Below the pieces are notes generated by a model. The model had not been told where the DNA came from. It ran no database searches and saw only the letters and a program-made list of their open reading frames with translations. Shown piece after piece: positions 6,201 through 6,787 of a stretch of DNA of 6,787 nt. The translations under genes and the position numbers were made by a program. The stretch's first letter is position 1, and the number at the start of each line of letters is the position of its first letter. This stretch comes from Brumimicrobium sp965659845 (lineage in GTDB: Bacteria > Bacteroidota > Bacteroidia > Flavobacteriales_D > Crocinitomicaceae). The DNA lies in assembly GCA_965659845.1 (NCBI GenBank), contig CBFHXS010000116.1, forward strand, positions 1 through 6,787. The letters are read 5' to 3'.

Positions 6201-6787
6201 GGAGAAGTACAACGACCAGTTGCCACTGTAGTCATTGGCGGTTTAATCACCTCAACTATACTAACCTTAGTAATTCTTCCTGTTTTGTACGCAATGATAA
6301 AAAGAAAACAATTAAACAAACCTCAAAAAATGAACGGTTCAATACTTACATCGATTTTAATACTGCTCATGTTATCCAGTTCCTACTCTTATAGTCAGGA
6401 ACAAACACAGCTAGAGCTTGCAGAACTAAAATCAATAGCTATGCAAAATAATGCTGGCTTGAAATCGAGAAAAAAGTATGTAGAGGCTTCTAAACGAATA
6501 GAGAGGTCTTCATATACTTTTGACAAGACAGAAATTTACAACTCTTTTGATGAAAATGACATCGCTAGTAATGGAAGAGCAAACTTTAAATTTGGAGTGC
6601 AACAAACATTTTCATTCCCTTCAGTTTATGGAAATAGCATGTCTCTGAATCAGTCGAGAACAGAACTTTCTTTGCGACAATTTGAATTTCAAAGAGCTAA
6701 ACTCTTGCAAAGTATTACGCAGCAATATTACTACCTGGTATATTTGGAAAATAAAAAGACGTTATTAAACTCTCTTGATAGTTTATA
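3207..6787 (+). CDS. czcA: CzcA/CusA-family heavy-metal RND efflux transporter fused to a CzcC/TolC-like outer-membrane-factor domain (runs off right edge)
   Basis: The frame stays open from the ATG at 3207 to the window end, 1193 codons without a stop. Residues 1 to about 1035 form an inner-membrane RND pump exchanging protons for heavy metals. TM1 is at about 13-31, the first periplasmic loop at about 32-335, TM2-6 at about 341-497, TM7 at about 536-555, the second loop, with GAEFVPQLDEGDF (559-571) and QPIEMRFNELITGVR, at about 556-870, and TM8-12 at about 876-1029. TM4 carries DFGIIIDGAVIIVE with Asp400, Asp406 and Glu413, matching the proton-relay and metal-transport residues Asp402, Asp408 and Glu415 of Cupriavidus CzcA. 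Positions I align with the copper-binding Met of CusA are not Met (for example Gln625), favouring Zn/Co/Cd/Ni over Cu/Ag. A 13th hydrophobic segment (about 1046-1056) leads to a TolC-like start with VQQTFSFPSVYGN and a long helix. Full-length fusions of this kind run to about 1440 residues, so roughly 250 remain unseen. No Shine-Dalgarno sequence or separate promoter precedes it, so it probably shares the upstream gene's transcript. A czcB membrane-fusion gene is expected downstream. Confidence 0.93.
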   Translation, partial: MLSKIIRSSVRNKFIVLLLTAFFIGFGVYSVSNISIGAVPDVTNNQVQVLTTSRNLSTLDVEQFITFPIELEMANLPGIKEIRSTSKFGLSVITLVFEDEMGTYLPRQLIAEKIKKAKEQIPNGFGSPEMGPISTGLGEIYQYTIEVDDEHREEYSLTELRTIQDWIVKRQLAGINGVVEINTWGGYLKQYEVAVNSSKMDAQDITMNDLFKALENNNSIAGGSYIEKEDEAFFIRGEGLIDGLDDIKNTLVTLKDGQPILVSDIAQVNIGNAPRFGAVTGNGEGEKVMGQIMMLKGENSEKVIEAVKARVDEVQKSLPEGVSIVPFLDRSTLVDKTIETVIENLLVGFLIVAIVVILLIGDLRAGLIISSVIPLCFLIALSLMYVFQIDVNLMSMGALDFGIIIDGAVIIVEFTALHILQKAQKQGEITNEERDDITISTTARMMRSAIFGQLIIIIVFIPILSLGGVEGKMFIPMALTFIFAIIGAILVCLTYVPVMSSLFLSKKPKQSFSISRRLIGAIKWLYIPSLEWALKRKAIVISLSVALLVLGIIIFRNMGAEFVPQLDEGDFVIQPVMKTGKSLEKVIETTTRIEDVLIKKFPEVENVVTRIGAAEVPTDPMSMEQTDIMVILKPKSEWVSASSKDALADSIKEALAIIPSIEVEFSQPIEMRFNELITGVRSDIAIKIFGEDLDILQEKGLEIKSLIEDVKGANDITVEKVTGLPQMQVKFNRAKMSIHGLDIATLNDMISMAFAGKTMGVIFEGEQRFDLVARLEEDQRKSIEDLKGLMIDTPLGTKIPLNEVAEIKYTKGPAQISRDQTNRRIVVGVNVRNSDLQTVVDEIKSRLERNLDLPTGYRITYGGQFENLQRASNRLLYAVPIALALIFIMLYFAFKSIIESILIFSAIPIAAVGGVLLLWIRDMPLSISAGVGFIALFGIAVLNGIILIEHYKTFDFKSSKGLKSLIVQGAKDRLLPVILTASTTALGFLPMAISTGAGGEVQRPVATVVIGGLITSTILTLVILPVLYAMIKRKQLNKPQKMNGSILTSILILLMLSSSYSYSQEQTQLELAELKSIAMQNNAGLKSRKKYVEASKRIERSSYTFDKTEIYNSFDENDIASNGRANFKFGVQQTFSFPSVYGNSMSLNQSRTELSLRQFEFQRAKLLQSITQQYYYLVYLENKKTLLNSLDSL
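6330..6401 (+). other. Internal signal-peptide-like segment joining pump and outer-membrane-factor domains
   Basis: Pump residues 1042-1065 start with Met and read like a bacterial signal peptide: a basic run just before it (KRKQ at 1032-1035, then Lys1038 and Lys1041), a hydrophobic core SILILLML (1049-1056), then a small polar Ser/Tyr-rich stretch ending in Gln-Glu. RND proteins have 12 TM helices with both ends in the cytoplasm, so one more crossing is needed to put the TolC-like part in the periplasm; this segment provides it. It is probably the relic of the signal peptide of a once separate czcC. Whether it is cleaved, or whether translation can also begin at this ATG, cannot be decided here. 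Confidence 0.6.

Noticed and set aside
6056..6319. 87-codon minus-strand frame
   Set aside because: It is antisense to TM11-12 of the pump and shows no domain.

Overview
The window looks like chromosomal DNA from a member of the Bacteroidota, most likely a Cytophagia- or Flavobacteriia-like bacterium. The evidence is the AT-rich base composition, an S12 protein beginning MPTIQQLVRKGR, promoter-like elements of the Bacteroidota type (TTG/TTTG, 19-20 bp spacer, TAnnTTTG), the lack of clear Shine-Dalgarno sequences, and a heavy-metal pump fused to an outer-membrane-factor domain, an arrangement I associate with this phylum. I cannot place it more finely.

Layout. (1) Positions 1-170, minus strand: the first 56 codons of rpsL (ribosomal protein S12), running off the left edge. 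(2) Positions 171-458: a 288-bp divergent intergenic region. It holds a near-perfect rpsL promoter reading left, a short inverted repeat over that promoter's -33 element, an 11-bp palindrome, and a -7-type box just before the helicase start. I see no gene in it. (3) Positions 459-2744, plus strand: a complete 761-residue UvrD/PcrA-type superfamily 1A DNA helicase with all motifs intact. (4) Positions 2786-3172, plus strand: a small exported protein very rich in histidine. (5) Positions 3207-6787, plus strand: a CzcA/CusA-type heavy-metal RND transporter that continues in frame, through a signal-peptide-like hydrophobic segment, into a CzcC/TolC-like domain. This frame is open for all 1193 visible codons and runs off the right edge.

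How the genes work together. The left half is housekeeping: translation (S12) and DNA repair or replication (helicase). The right half is the start of a heavy-metal efflux operon. The His-rich protein probably binds divalent metal in the periplasm. The RND part would drive proton-coupled export, and the fused outer-membrane-factor part would form the exit duct. The membrane-fusion partner (CzcB) is not in the window and would be expected downstream. The pump keeps the three acidic intramembrane residues of the Zn/Co/Cd class and lacks methionines at positions I align with the copper-binding methionines of CusA, so a divalent cation such as Zn, Co, Cd or Ni is the more likely substrate.

No RNA gene, CRISPR array, insertion sequence, attachment site or convincing terminator is visible. 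The most unusual points are the His-rich companion protein, the internal signal-peptide-like segment in the pump fusion, and two genes whose promoter-like boxes lie so close to their start codons that leaderless transcripts are possible.
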